In this document: piece after piece, positions 1 to 5,145 of the stretch
Layout: each line of letters begins with the position of its first letter
Position numbering within the stretch: the stretch's first letter is position 1
DNA from: Candidatus Saccharimonadia bacterium
Lineage (GTDB): Bacteria > Patescibacteriota > Saccharimonadia > Saccharimonadales > Saccharimonadaceae
Length of the DNA: 9,333 nucleotides
Direction: 5' to 3'
Assembly (NCBI GenBank): GCA_023262335.1
Contig: JALRBE010000040.1
Coordinates: 1 to 9,333 of the forward strand
Program-made: the position numbers and the translations under genes
Notes under the pieces: generated by a model
What the model was told of the DNA's origin: nothing
What the model saw: only the letters and a program-made list of their open reading frames with translations
Database searches by the model: none

Positions 1-977
1 AGACGCTTTTCTGATGTACCAACTGGCGTACAGGTAATAAGGGTCATGACGGGCTTATTCGTAGGGTACACGAGCTTACTTACTTCTGTTGGCATGACGA
101 CTTCTTTTTTGGTGATCGTGTACGTGTACCGTACGGAATTGTAGTTTATGAAAATGGTGTCGCCGTTTTGCAGTTTGTCGAGCTGCGCGAAAATGAATTT
201 GTAGTCGCCTTTGTCGAACAGGTCGTTGCTGGAGTGGCCCGAAAGCACGGTGTTGCCGATTTGCCCCGGTACCGAGTTCGCGCCGGGAATGGCAAAGTGC
301 GCCACGCCGTTTTCCATGGCTTTCATTTGCGAATCGTGGTCGTACCCTACCCCGTACACCACGGGCACGTTCACGTTTATTTTCGGAATGATGAGTTTGG
401 GCTCGGCGCCGACTTTGACATCGGCGGTCGGGTCGACCACGATGTTCTGCGGGTCGATGGCGCCCGGGCTGACATACGCCTGTACGGTAGCGGCGAGCTG
501 TTCGTTGTACTGCAAGAACGCCACGACCGCCACGACCACGAACGCGCTGGCGAGCGGCAGGAAGTGGCGACTTTTACGTGCTTTCTTGGCGGTGTCGCTC
601 GCCCTGGTCACGATTTTTTGGCGGATATCGAGCAGTTCTTCGTCGCGGCGCTCGTTCGGCGTCAGACCTGCTTTTTGCTGTTCGGCGATCGCTTGGTTCA
701 GGTGTCCGGCGTAATACCGTTCATAGTATTTTTGATAGTACTGCTGCCACTGCGTGTGGTACTGTTGCCAGCTGGTCGCGCGTGCTATGTCGGGGTTTGG
801 TTCGGGGCGACGCTGCGCGGGTTGCGCATGTGCTTGTTGCTGGGGCTGCGCCACGGGAGCTCGGGGTTGGCTAGCGGCTGGTTGACCGTACAGTGCGTCA
901 ATTTGGTTCCGAACCACATCGGCGGCGGCATCGCGCTGCGAATCGTCGGGAGTCGAATTGCTGTTTTTTGGTGGCAT
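1..977 (-). CDS. Sortase (LPXTG-type transpeptidase family), C-terminus cut by window edge
   Basis: Membrane-anchored cysteine transpeptidase of the sortase family, expected to attach or polymerise sorted surface proteins or pilins outside the cell. I translated the minus strand from the ATG at 975-977; 325 codons lie in the window. Residues 1-65 are Pro/Gln/Ala-rich and look disordered. Residues 70-89 form a Trp/Tyr/Gln-rich helix with repeated YY pairs. Residues 111-137 are charged, and a single TM segment follows at about 139-158. The extracellular catalytic domain begins near 185. Catalytic residues are visible: His248 in LSGHSS, Cys316 in TLITCTP and Arg325 in TSEKRL, with family-typical spacing. 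An AAGGAAG Shine-Dalgarno lies at 984-990. The TLITCTP...R pattern resembles class D/E enzymes, but the class is not certain. No partner pilin or LPXTG substrate gene is in the window. Confidence 0.93.
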   Translation of the reverse strand, partial: MPPKNSNSTPDDSQRDAAADVVRNQIDALYGQPAASQPRAPVAQPQQQAHAQPAQRRPEPNPDIARATSWQQYHTQWQQYYQKYYERYYAGHLNQAIAEQQKAGLTPNERRDEELLDIRQKIVTRASDTAKKARKSRHFLPLASAFVVVAVVAFLQYNEQLAATVQAYVSPGAIDPQNIVVDPTADVKVGAEPKLIIPKINVNVPVVYGVGYDHDSQMKAMENGVAHFAIPGANSVPGQIGNTVLSGHSSNDLFDKGDYKFIFAQLDKLQNGDTIFINYNSVRYTYTITKKEVVMPTEVSKLVYPTNKPVMTLITCTPVGTSEKR

Positions 978-983
978 AGCTAG

Positions 984-1005
984 CTTCCTTACGGTGTTTA
1001 GTATA
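984..1005 (-). promoter_or_regulatory. Sortase Shine-Dalgarno and candidate -10
   Basis: On the minus strand a TATACT hexamer (1000-1005) is followed by AAGGAAG (984-990), six bases before the sortase ATG. The implied leader is only about 16 nt. No convincing -35 box is seen at the right spacing (TATGAA at 17 bp), so the promoter call is weak. The ribosome binding site is good. Confidence 0.4.
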
Positions 1006-1037
1006 CAATATGTAGCGGACTCTTCATAGAGGTCGCC

Positions 1038-1066
1038 TTGATGGAGATACGGATGGGAGATTAAAA
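1038..1066 (+). promoter_or_regulatory. Candidate promoter of tRNA-Leu
   Basis: TTGATG (1038-1043) and TTAAAA (1061-1066) are separated by 17 bp. This predicts a start near 1073, about 8 nt before the mature tRNA 5' end. It fits sigma-70-type spacing, but the -10 is a poor match. Confidence 0.45.
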
Positions 1067-1080
1067 ATTCATTGTCTTGT

Positions 1081-1167
1081 GCCGCGGTGGCGGAATAGGT
1101 AGACGCGCTAGACTCAAAATCTGGTGTTCGCAAGGACGTGCCGGTTCAAGTCCGGCTCGCGGTACCA
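1081..1167 (+). tRNA. tRNA-Leu (anticodon CAA), CCA encoded
   Basis: A class II tRNA of 87 nt that folds completely by eye. The acceptor GCCGCGG (1081-1087) pairs with TCGCGGT (1157-1163), with G-U pairs at both ends. The D-stem is GCG/CGC. The anticodon stem is CTAGA/TCTGG with loop CTCAAAA, giving anticodon CAA, U33 and A37. The long variable arm TGTTC/GGACG closes a GCAA loop. The T-stem is GCCGG/CCGGC with loop TTCAAGT. Discriminator A1164 and the encoded CCA (1165-1167) fit leucine. It reads UUG codons. It lies between the divergent sortase gene and a second, broken tRNA-like copy. Confidence 0.95.
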
Positions 1168-1267
1168 GACAGTGAATTTACGCCAGCAGTTGATTAAACA
1201 ACCGCTCCGCGAGCAAAATCTTGTGTCCTTCGGGACGTGCCGGTTCAAGTCCGGCCGGCGGTACCAG
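1115..1267 (+). repeat. Direct repeat of the tRNA-Leu 3' half (54 nt, 99-nt offset)
   Basis: The two copies are 1115-1168 and 1214-1267. They share a 23-nt identical core (1134-1156 and 1233-1255), an identical 10-nt 3' block ending in CCAG, and the eight bases CAAAATCT at the start. Duplicated tRNA 3' ends are classic traces of integrase attachment sites, but no integrase is present. Local tandem duplication followed by deletion is equally possible. Confidence 0.75.
1201..1266 (+). pseudogene. D-armless tRNA-Leu-like element (degenerate tRNA copy)
   Basis: Bases 1214-1267 align without gaps to 1115-1168 of the intact tRNA-Leu, offset exactly 99 nt, with 8 mismatches in 54. The copy keeps a perfect T-arm (GCCGG, TTCAAGT, CCGGC), discriminator A and CCA (1264-1266). 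Its variable arm is a clean GTCC-TTCG-GGAC hairpin. No normal 5' half exists, but ACCGCT (1201-1206) pairs with GGCGGT (1257-1262), so an acceptor-like stem can still form. Between them, CGAG/CTTG (1210-1213/1220-1223) can make a 4-bp hairpin with loop CAAAAT, which lacks U33. There is no D-arm. It is best explained as a tRNA pseudogene after internal deletion. A tRNA-like RNA or a recombination scar at a tRNA 3' end are the alternatives. Confidence 0.6.
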
Positions 1268-1282
1268 TTAGTCATCAAACGA

Positions 1283-2323
1283 TTAGGCTTCGGTCGGGGC
1301 CGGCTCGTCTGCCGGTCCGTCGAGCGACGCCGTAAGATTATTGAGTAGCTGGGCGATTCTGCGCCTGGCGTCAAGCGTTTCGCCTGGCAGGGTGTCAATA
1401 CGCGGCAATCGCTCCCCTGGCGTCGATGTCAGATGCTGCGATATGTCGGCCTTCAGTTTTTCTTTGGCAGCGAGCACGGCTTGGTGCGCTCGTTCAGGCA
1501 GCTCGCTCGGATTATCAAAATGCATGACGAGCGCGCGAGCAAGATTCTGCGTGCCGCTAGGGTCGTAGTCCGACATGAACAGCGCGAAGCCGCCCTCAGG
1601 TATGTCGCGCCCTTGCAACTCGCGTCGTGACGTCTTGATTTGCGCTGGTACCCGGTACGACTCCTTTTCGCGGTGCCTGATATGATAAATGACCATGTCG
1701 GTCTTGCCATACAAATCGTCGTAGATTTTCGGAGTGAGCGCGAGCCTGCTTGGTACTTCGTCGTAGTTCGCAAGCGAAAGTAGTGTCAGTTCGCTGATAC
1801 TGCCAACGAGTTGTTGGCGCTCGGTCGCGAGTTCGGCGAGCAGGAGCGGGTCCGTCGTGGCGTCGGCATGGCCCGTGACGGCGTCCAGGTTGCCAAGCGC
1901 GTATTTGAGCGTATTGGCGTAGCGGGCGGCCACGCCGTTTACCAACTCTTTGCGCTGGTCGAATTCGCCTAGTGCCATGAAGCTCGCTTCGGCGCGGGCG
2001 CGGACGTTCACCGTGGAAACCTGAGCGAGCAGCCGGAAGAAGTCGTTCCACGAGCCTTCCTTTTTTTGTACGGCGGTTTCTATGGCCGTGATCGCGTTCG
2101 CGGAAAGCCGCGCGAGTTCGCTGCCGAACGTGTCGGCGTCGATCGGACTGACGACGACGAGACCGCCGCGGACGCGCGCGGGAGCGAGCGCGTCTAGGCC
2201 GGTATCCAGCTCGATGCTAGCGCTTCGGATGGTGTCGTTCGTTTGATAGGCGTGTTCAAAGAGCTTGCGATTGCGGTCGGTAATATGCGGCGTCGTCGAA
2301 ACGCGGTGCTCCTTTTCATACAT
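1283..2323 (-). CDS. Unknown protein with possible PD-(D/E)xK-type D...QxK motif
   Basis: I do not recognise this family by sequence. The protein is soluble, with no signal peptide or TM, and is largely helical with a Pro/Asp/Glu-rich tail. I start at the ATG 2321-2323 (346 aa), because the -10 at 2330-2335 predicts transcription starting on that A. A GTG at 2327-2329 would add two residues but lies against the -10. Residues 207-230 contain Asp209 in KTDMVIYH, a strand-like stretch, then Gln228 and Lys230 in PAQIKTSRR. This resembles the D...(E/Q)xK core of PD-(D/E)xK nucleases, and an acidic helix at about 115-145 precedes it. That link is inference only. GGFALFMSDYDPSGTQNLA (about 244-262) is another distinctive segment. 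An in-frame AAGGAG lies just inside the gene, with no start codon at proper distance. The gene runs toward the tRNA-Leu copies; no terminator was found. Confidence 0.8.
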   Translation of the reverse strand: MYEKEHRVSTTPHITDRNRKLFEHAYQTNDTIRSASIELDTGLDALAPARVRGGLVVVSPIDADTFGSELARLSANAITAIETAVQKKEGSWNDFFRLLAQVSTVNVRARAEASFMALGEFDQRKELVNGVAARYANTLKYALGNLDAVTGHADATTDPLLLAELATERQQLVGSISELTLLSLANYDEVPSRLALTPKIYDDLYGKTDMVIYHIRHREKESYRVPAQIKTSRRELQGRDIPEGGFALFMSDYDPSGTQNLARALVMHFDNPSELPERAHQAVLAAKEKLKADISQHLTSTPGERLPRIDTLPGETLDARRRIAQLLNNLTASLDGPADEPAPTEA

Positions 2324-2329
2324 GAACAC

Positions 2330-2358
2330 ATTCTAACATAAATGCAAAATATCGGCAA
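2330..2358 (-). promoter_or_regulatory. Promoter of the 1283-2323 gene, leaderless start
   Basis: TTGCCG (2353-2358), a 17-bp spacer and TAGAAT (2330-2335) on the minus strand form a good sigma-70-type promoter. The expected start, about 7 nt downstream, is the A of the ATG at 2323. No Shine-Dalgarno precedes it, so the mRNA looks leaderless. Confidence 0.6.
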
Positions 2359-2365
2359 AATATCG
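2344..2365. repeat. 11-bp tandem repeat overlapping a -35 box
   Basis: GCAAAATATCG occurs twice head to tail (2344-2354 and 2355-2365) and overlaps the spacer and -35 of the promoter for the 1283-2323 gene. It could be a tandem operator or chance slippage; no regulator is identifiable. Confidence 0.7.
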
Positions 2366-2380
2366 GATGGCAATCACCCT

Positions 2381-3172
2381 TTACGCAACCAGGCTCGCCG
2401 TAACGGCGTGCAAAGGGTTCGAGCGGTTCCAAAGCCAATATGCCGCGGCGTGCGTGGCTACGGTGCCCTTCCAAATGCTCATGGGGTTCTCCCACGGCGT
2501 GGTCGTCACTTGCCCGCCATTTGCCACCACCAAATGATTTTGGTGAAAGACCATGATCGTCACCGGGTACGTAACGGTGAATTTGTGGAGCGTTTCGACG
2601 AGCTGCTGCAGCTGCATGCTGAAGGTGAGGATTTTGGGATAATACACCCGCGAGAACAGTTTTTGCAGTTGGGCGAACGACACGACGAGCAGCGTGCTGT
2701 CGCGTTCGACCAACAGTTCCGGCGTGTTTTGCAGCAAGTCGATACTGTCGCGCGTGACGGTCAGCTGGCCGCGGTAATCGCGCACGAAATCTTCGTACAA
2801 TATGGCCGTTTCACTGTTACGGCCGGCATCGCCGATAAGTAGCATGCCGTCGGCCCAAGCGCCAAGCGCGTGCATGCCAGGTGCCGCGTCGCGGGCAAGG
2901 CTGCCCGACGGATTGCTGGCGCCGTACACGACGTCGGTTATCGCTGCTGGCACCGATTTTTTAAGGACGTCAGGTAGTAGCACGCGCACCGAGCCGACCC
3001 CTGCGTCGCTCGCCATCATGTATGCGTCGCCGACCGCCACGAACCCAAGCTTGTTCCCTCCTATTATGCCTAAGTTGCCCGCCAGCGAGCGCTGTTCGGG
3101 CTTGTTCCATTCAACGTCGGGAAACAGCGGTTTGCCTGGCTGTTGCCGCTGCCAATACGGGTGCATATCCAT
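2381..3172 (-). CDS. Divergent ADP/ATP-dependent NAD(P)H-hydrate dehydratase-like (YjeF C-terminal, ribokinase fold) protein
   Basis: A 263-aa protein whose order of motifs follows NNRD, the enzyme that repairs hydrated NAD(P)H. NLGIIGGNK (33-41) and GDAYMMASDAGVGSVRVLLP (48-67) match the N-terminal glycine motif and the AxxAGAGLVxVxxP region. WADGMLLIGDAGRNSETA (106-123) sits where the family has ADALVIGPGLGxxxxT. VTRDSIDLL (139-147) replaces VLDADAL, and VVSFAQLQKL (163-172) stands in for LTPHxGEFxRL. NPMSIWKGTVAT (229-240) replaces the NPxxATGGSGD loop, so the catalytic Asp (aligned to Ala239) and most glycines are gone. Fold assignment is reasonable. Repair activity is doubtful; it may be a pseudoenzyme or have a changed substrate. 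No Shine-Dalgarno lies before the ATG at 3170-3172; a TATACT 8 nt upstream suggests a leaderless start. It may read through into the next gene, 57 nt downstream. Confidence 0.72.
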   Translation of the reverse strand: MDMHPYWQRQQPGKPLFPDVEWNKPEQRSLAGNLGIIGGNKLGFVAVGDAYMMASDAGVGSVRVLLPDVLKKSVPAAITDVVYGASNPSGSLARDAAPGMHALGAWADGMLLIGDAGRNSETAILYEDFVRDYRGQLTVTRDSIDLLQNTPELLVERDSTLLVVSFAQLQKLFSRVYYPKILTFSMQLQQLVETLHKFTVTYPVTIMVFHQNHLVVANGGQVTTTPWENPMSIWKGTVATHAAAYWLWNRSNPLHAVTASLVA

Positions 3173-3180
3173 GTTATTTC

Positions 3181-3186
3181 AGTATA
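3181..3186 (-). promoter_or_regulatory. Candidate -10 giving a leaderless NNRD-like mRNA
   Basis: TATACT on the minus strand ends 8 nt before the ATG at 3172, so the predicted leader is about 2 nt. No good -35 is present: the place at 17 bp is occupied by the preceding gene's terminator hairpin. Confidence 0.4.
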
Positions 3187-3193
3187 CCTTACT

Positions 3194-3220
3194 AAAAGCC
3201 GCCCTGAACGTTCAGGGCGG
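3194..3220 (-). terminator. Intrinsic terminator after the 3239-4012 gene
   Basis: A perfect 22-nt inverted repeat (3199-3220; half-site CCGCCCTGAA) is followed on the minus strand by C and then TTTT (3195-3198 region). It lies 18 nt past the TAG of the upstream gene. The U-tract is short, but the stem is 10 bp and GC-rich. Confidence 0.75.
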
Positions 3221-3238
3221 TGATGGTCGTTGGGGTGG

Positions 3239-4012
3239 CTATTGCTGCTCCAAGAGCGCGCGCACGCGTGCGTCGGCTTGCTGCGTCACGAAATCGTCGG
3301 CGTTCAGGAACGCCTGTACGCGGCGATCGGCCTGTTCGATGGCGTACGCCTGCCGGGCGTCGAGCGCGGCTTGCTCGGTCCCCCAGCTTGCCGTGAGCTC
3401 GTCGACCGCTTTGGTCATGGCGTCGTAGGCGTAGCTGCCACTTGCCAGGCTGCTCATCATGCGAACGAGCAGCGCGCGGGTCGGTCCGGCGTATTCTTCC
3501 AGGCGCTCCATGAGCAGTTGCTTCGCCGCCTCCGAACAATCGGGCTCCGCTCGGTAAATCAGGTCGAGGTCGGTCGTAACCCTGAAATACTCGTGGAGCA
3601 GCTTGCGATACGCGTCGATTCGCGTGGATTCCCAGCTCCAGTTGAAGTCGATGTTCTTGCCGGTGAATGCCTGTTCGATCACGTTCAGCGATATCGACAT
3701 GCCTTTGGGTACTCGCGGTCGTCTGTTCTCGAGTACTTCCACGCTCAGGTCGCGCCCAAGCCCTGGCGTCCAGTACGTCTGCTGCTCAAGGTGCACGCTC
3801 CGTGTCCTGTCGGACAGCAGTGTCACGAGCCGAACGATTCTCCGTTTCGTGAATGGCCGACCTGCGAACGCGAACCGCGTAAAACGGTCACCTTCGATGA
3901 AACGCCTTACGGCAAAGTCGTCGATCCACGCGATCGTACGCAGTTGGCGTTTGGTCGGCGATTCGAACGTGTAGTAGTCGAAGGGATGGTACTCGCCGGT
4001 GCGAACAAACAT
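3239..4012 (-). CDS. Unknown soluble protein, mostly helical
   Basis: I do not recognise this 257-aa protein. It has no signal peptide or TM segment. The first 75 residues are rich in Tyr, Phe and Arg (for example GEYHPFDYYTF and RFTRFAFAGRPFTKRR). A middle section (about 100-150) contains PKGMSISLNVIE and FNWSWESTRID. The C-terminal 100 residues are Ala/Glu/Arg-rich and likely helical or coiled coil, ending in ADARVRALLEQQ. The ATG at 4010-4012 follows an excellent AGGAGGAG Shine-Dalgarno (4017-4024). It is a one-gene unit with its own promoter (4069-4097), a leader hairpin and a terminator. The leader design is shared with the genes at 4165, 5146 and 7007, suggesting common regulation; that is inference. 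Confidence 0.85.
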   Translation of the reverse strand: MFVRTGEYHPFDYYTFESPTKRQLRTIAWIDDFAVRRFIEGDRFTRFAFAGRPFTKRRIVRLVTLLSDRTRSVHLEQQTYWTPGLGRDLSVEVLENRRPRVPKGMSISLNVIEQAFTGKNIDFNWSWESTRIDAYRKLLHEYFRVTTDLDLIYRAEPDCSEAAKQLLMERLEEYAGPTRALLVRMMSSLASGSYAYDAMTKAVDELTASWGTEQAALDARQAYAIEQADRRVQAFLNADDFVTQQADARVRALLEQQ

Positions 4013-4046
4013 GTGTCTCCTCCTGTGTGATGGATTGAACGTGCGT

Positions 4047-4060
4047 GGTCACCTCTGACC
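4047..4060 (-). promoter_or_regulatory. 5'-end leader hairpin of the 3239-4012 mRNA
   Basis: GGTCA-GAGG-TGACC on the minus strand forms a 5-bp stem with a 4-nt loop. It begins about 2 nt from the predicted transcription start near 4062, upstream of the Shine-Dalgarno at 4017-4024. Confidence 0.5.
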
Positions 4061-4068
4061 GTAGGGTG

Positions 4069-4097
4069 AATATACCATCATAGCGACTGGTGGTCAA
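4069..4097 (-). promoter_or_regulatory. Promoter of the 3239-4012 gene
   Basis: TTGACC (4092-4097), 17 bp, TATATT (4069-4074) on the minus strand. A strong sigma-70-type match predicting a start near 4062 and a leader of about 50 nt. Confidence 0.75.
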
Positions 4098-4129
4098 AAA
4101 TGTTCATAAGTATTGGCTCTGTCGTAAAA

Positions 4130-4155
4130 TAAAAAATCACTCCCGTAGGAGTGAT
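4130..4155 (-). terminator. Intrinsic terminator after the 4165-4986 gene
   Basis: ATCACTCC (4136-4143) and GGAGTGAT (4148-4155) form an 8-bp stem. On the minus strand it closes a UACG tetraloop and is followed by a run of six T, then ATTTTA. It lies 9 nt beyond the TGA stop, which also supports UGA being a real stop here. Confidence 0.9.
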
Positions 4156-4164
4156 GGTGGCGCG

Positions 4165-4986
4165 TCAGGGGGCTATGCTTCCCTGCCCCTGGACGTACGT
4201 GTCGATGTCGTCGCTGATCATGGCGACGCGCTGCGCCTCTATGCGATCGTCTTCGGTTTTCTCGAAGTTGGCGATCGCGGTGCTGCGGGCTGCCTGTTCC
4301 TGGGCTGCCCAGTGCTCAGCTCCGGTCGCTTCGACGTAGATCGGTCGGATCGTGTCGGCGGCCGTCGCCGCGGCTTGCTCCAGTTTGTCGTGGAGCGGTC
4401 GCCACTGCGGGTGGTGCCAGTCGTACGTAGCAATCAGGCTCTGGCCATCCCGTGTGATCTCAAGGTACTTGTCGACGAGCGGCTGAACGCGGCCGAAGTA
4501 TTGTGCTCTTGGTTCGAGCTGCTCGCGGAGCCATCGGCTGAACTTCTCGGCATCTTGGAACTGCAACTTGAGCATGCCGAAGGCGCCTTCGTGGTACTTG
4601 GCTGGATGTGCTCGTTTGAGCAGTAACACGCATGCGTTGAAGTACAAGTGCTTCCAGAACAAGGCGACCGCTCCAGCGCCAGCTGCCGCCACGATACCGA
4701 GCCAGATCTTGCTGGCATCGGTGTGCACTTGGGCGAATAGTACCAGCGTGAATGCCAGCCAGGCATGGAGTGGCACGATCCACAAAAAGTGTGCCAGTGG
4801 CGGAACGAACGAATCGTGCAACCAGCGGTGGTCGCGGTAGTCGGACGTCCACTTGGCGCCGTCCTTTTGCAGCTGCGTGACGTGTTTGCCAGGTACGTAC
4901 GTGAGCGCGTTGTACGAATGGACACTCATGCCATATGAGTAGCCGTCATAGTACTCTTCGAACACGGTGTGGTGGATGAACGGCAT
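4165..4986 (-). CDS. Two-TM membrane protein with HFLWIVPLH motif (paralog A)
   Basis: A 273-aa protein of unknown function. A Tyr/His-rich N-terminus (EEYYDGYSYGM, 10-20) is followed by a charged stretch and HFLWIVPLH (66-74), which opens TM1 (about 66-86). TM2 runs about 93-110, with FWKH at its end. The remaining 160 residues are hydrophilic and helical, probably on the same side as the N-terminus. It is homologous along its length to the next upstream gene (5146-5922). Shared blocks are the RW.H...P...HFLWIVPLH region, FW(K/N)H, RWLREQLEPRAQYFGRVQPLVDKYL against QWFEDQLQSGAPQFKRVYPIVDDYL (split here for comparison), and the C-terminal EDDRIEAQRV/EDARIMEQNV. The ATG at 4984-4986 has GGAAGG at 4993-4998. 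It has its own promoter and terminator. Family and role are unknown; a cell-envelope or membrane-anchored adaptor role is only a guess. Confidence 0.88.
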   Translation of the reverse strand: MPFIHHTVFEEYYDGYSYGMSVHSYNALTYVPGKHVTQLQKDGAKWTSDYRDHRWLHDSFVPPLAHFLWIVPLHAWLAFTLVLFAQVHTDASKIWLGIVAAAGAGAVALFWKHLYFNACVLLLKRAHPAKYHEGAFGMLKLQFQDAEKFSRWLREQLEPRAQYFGRVQPLVDKYLEITRDGQSLIATYDWHHPQWRPLHDKLEQAAATAADTIRPIYVEATGAEHWAAQEQAARSTAIANFEKTEDDRIEAQRVAMISDDIDTYVQGQGSIAP

Positions 4987-5011
4987 ACGCTGCCTTCCGG
5001 TTGGTGGTGCG

Positions 5012-5029
5012 GCAAAACGGATGTTTCGC
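5012..5029 (-). promoter_or_regulatory. 5'-end leader hairpin of the 4165-4986 mRNA
   Basis: GCGAAAC-ATCC-GTTTTGC on the minus strand forms a 7-bp stem including one G-U. It begins about 2 nt from the predicted start near 5031. CGCACCA (5005-5011) follows directly, then the GGAAGG Shine-Dalgarno (4993-4998). Confidence 0.55.
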
Positions 5030-5037
5030 GTGGTCGC

Positions 5038-5066
5038 ATAATAAAATAATATAAATTTTAAGTCAA
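5038..5066 (-). promoter_or_regulatory. Promoter of the 4165-4986 gene
   Basis: TTGACT (5061-5066), 17 bp of almost pure A/T, TATTAT (5038-5043) on the minus strand. One of the best promoters in the window; predicted start near 5031. Confidence 0.8.
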
Positions 5067-5091
5067 TATGAGCGCCGTTGTCGTTGGCATG

Positions 5092-5135
5092 AAAAATGCC
5101 ACCACAAGCGAACGGAATCGTTCGGTCGTGGTGGC
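5092..5135 (-). terminator. Intrinsic terminator after the 5146-5922 gene
   Basis: A long hairpin. The outer stem is GCCACCAC (5098-5105) with GTGGTGGC (5128-5135). A 3x3 internal loop follows, then inner stem CGAACG/CGTTCG around a 4-nt loop. On the minus strand it runs into ATTTTT (5092-5097). It begins 10 nt past the TAG stop. Confidence 0.85.
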
Positions 5136-5145
5136 TGGCTGCGCC

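Noticed and set aside
168..983. Long plus-strand open frame opposite the sortase
   Set aside because: It is antisense to a sortase with all catalytic residues; the product is low-complexity and lacks a ribosome binding site.
1201..1266. Second functional tRNA-Leu
   Set aside because: No D-arm, no proper anticodon stem and no U33; it cannot decode as a normal tRNA.
1114..1398. Minus-strand open frame across the tRNA copies with a repeated PDLNRHV peptide
   Set aside because: The peptide repeat is just the duplicated tRNA T-arm and acceptor read as protein, and the frame overlaps the end of the 1283-2323 gene.
3230..4030. Plus-strand open frame opposite the 3239-4012 gene
   Set aside because: The minus-strand gene has promoter, excellent Shine-Dalgarno and terminator; the plus frame has none. 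High GC leaves many open antisense frames.
4165..4167. UGA as glycine (code 25) as in some candidate-phyla bacteria
   Set aside because: Reading through TGA would run directly through the intrinsic terminator at 4130-4155; the terminator placement fits a real stop.
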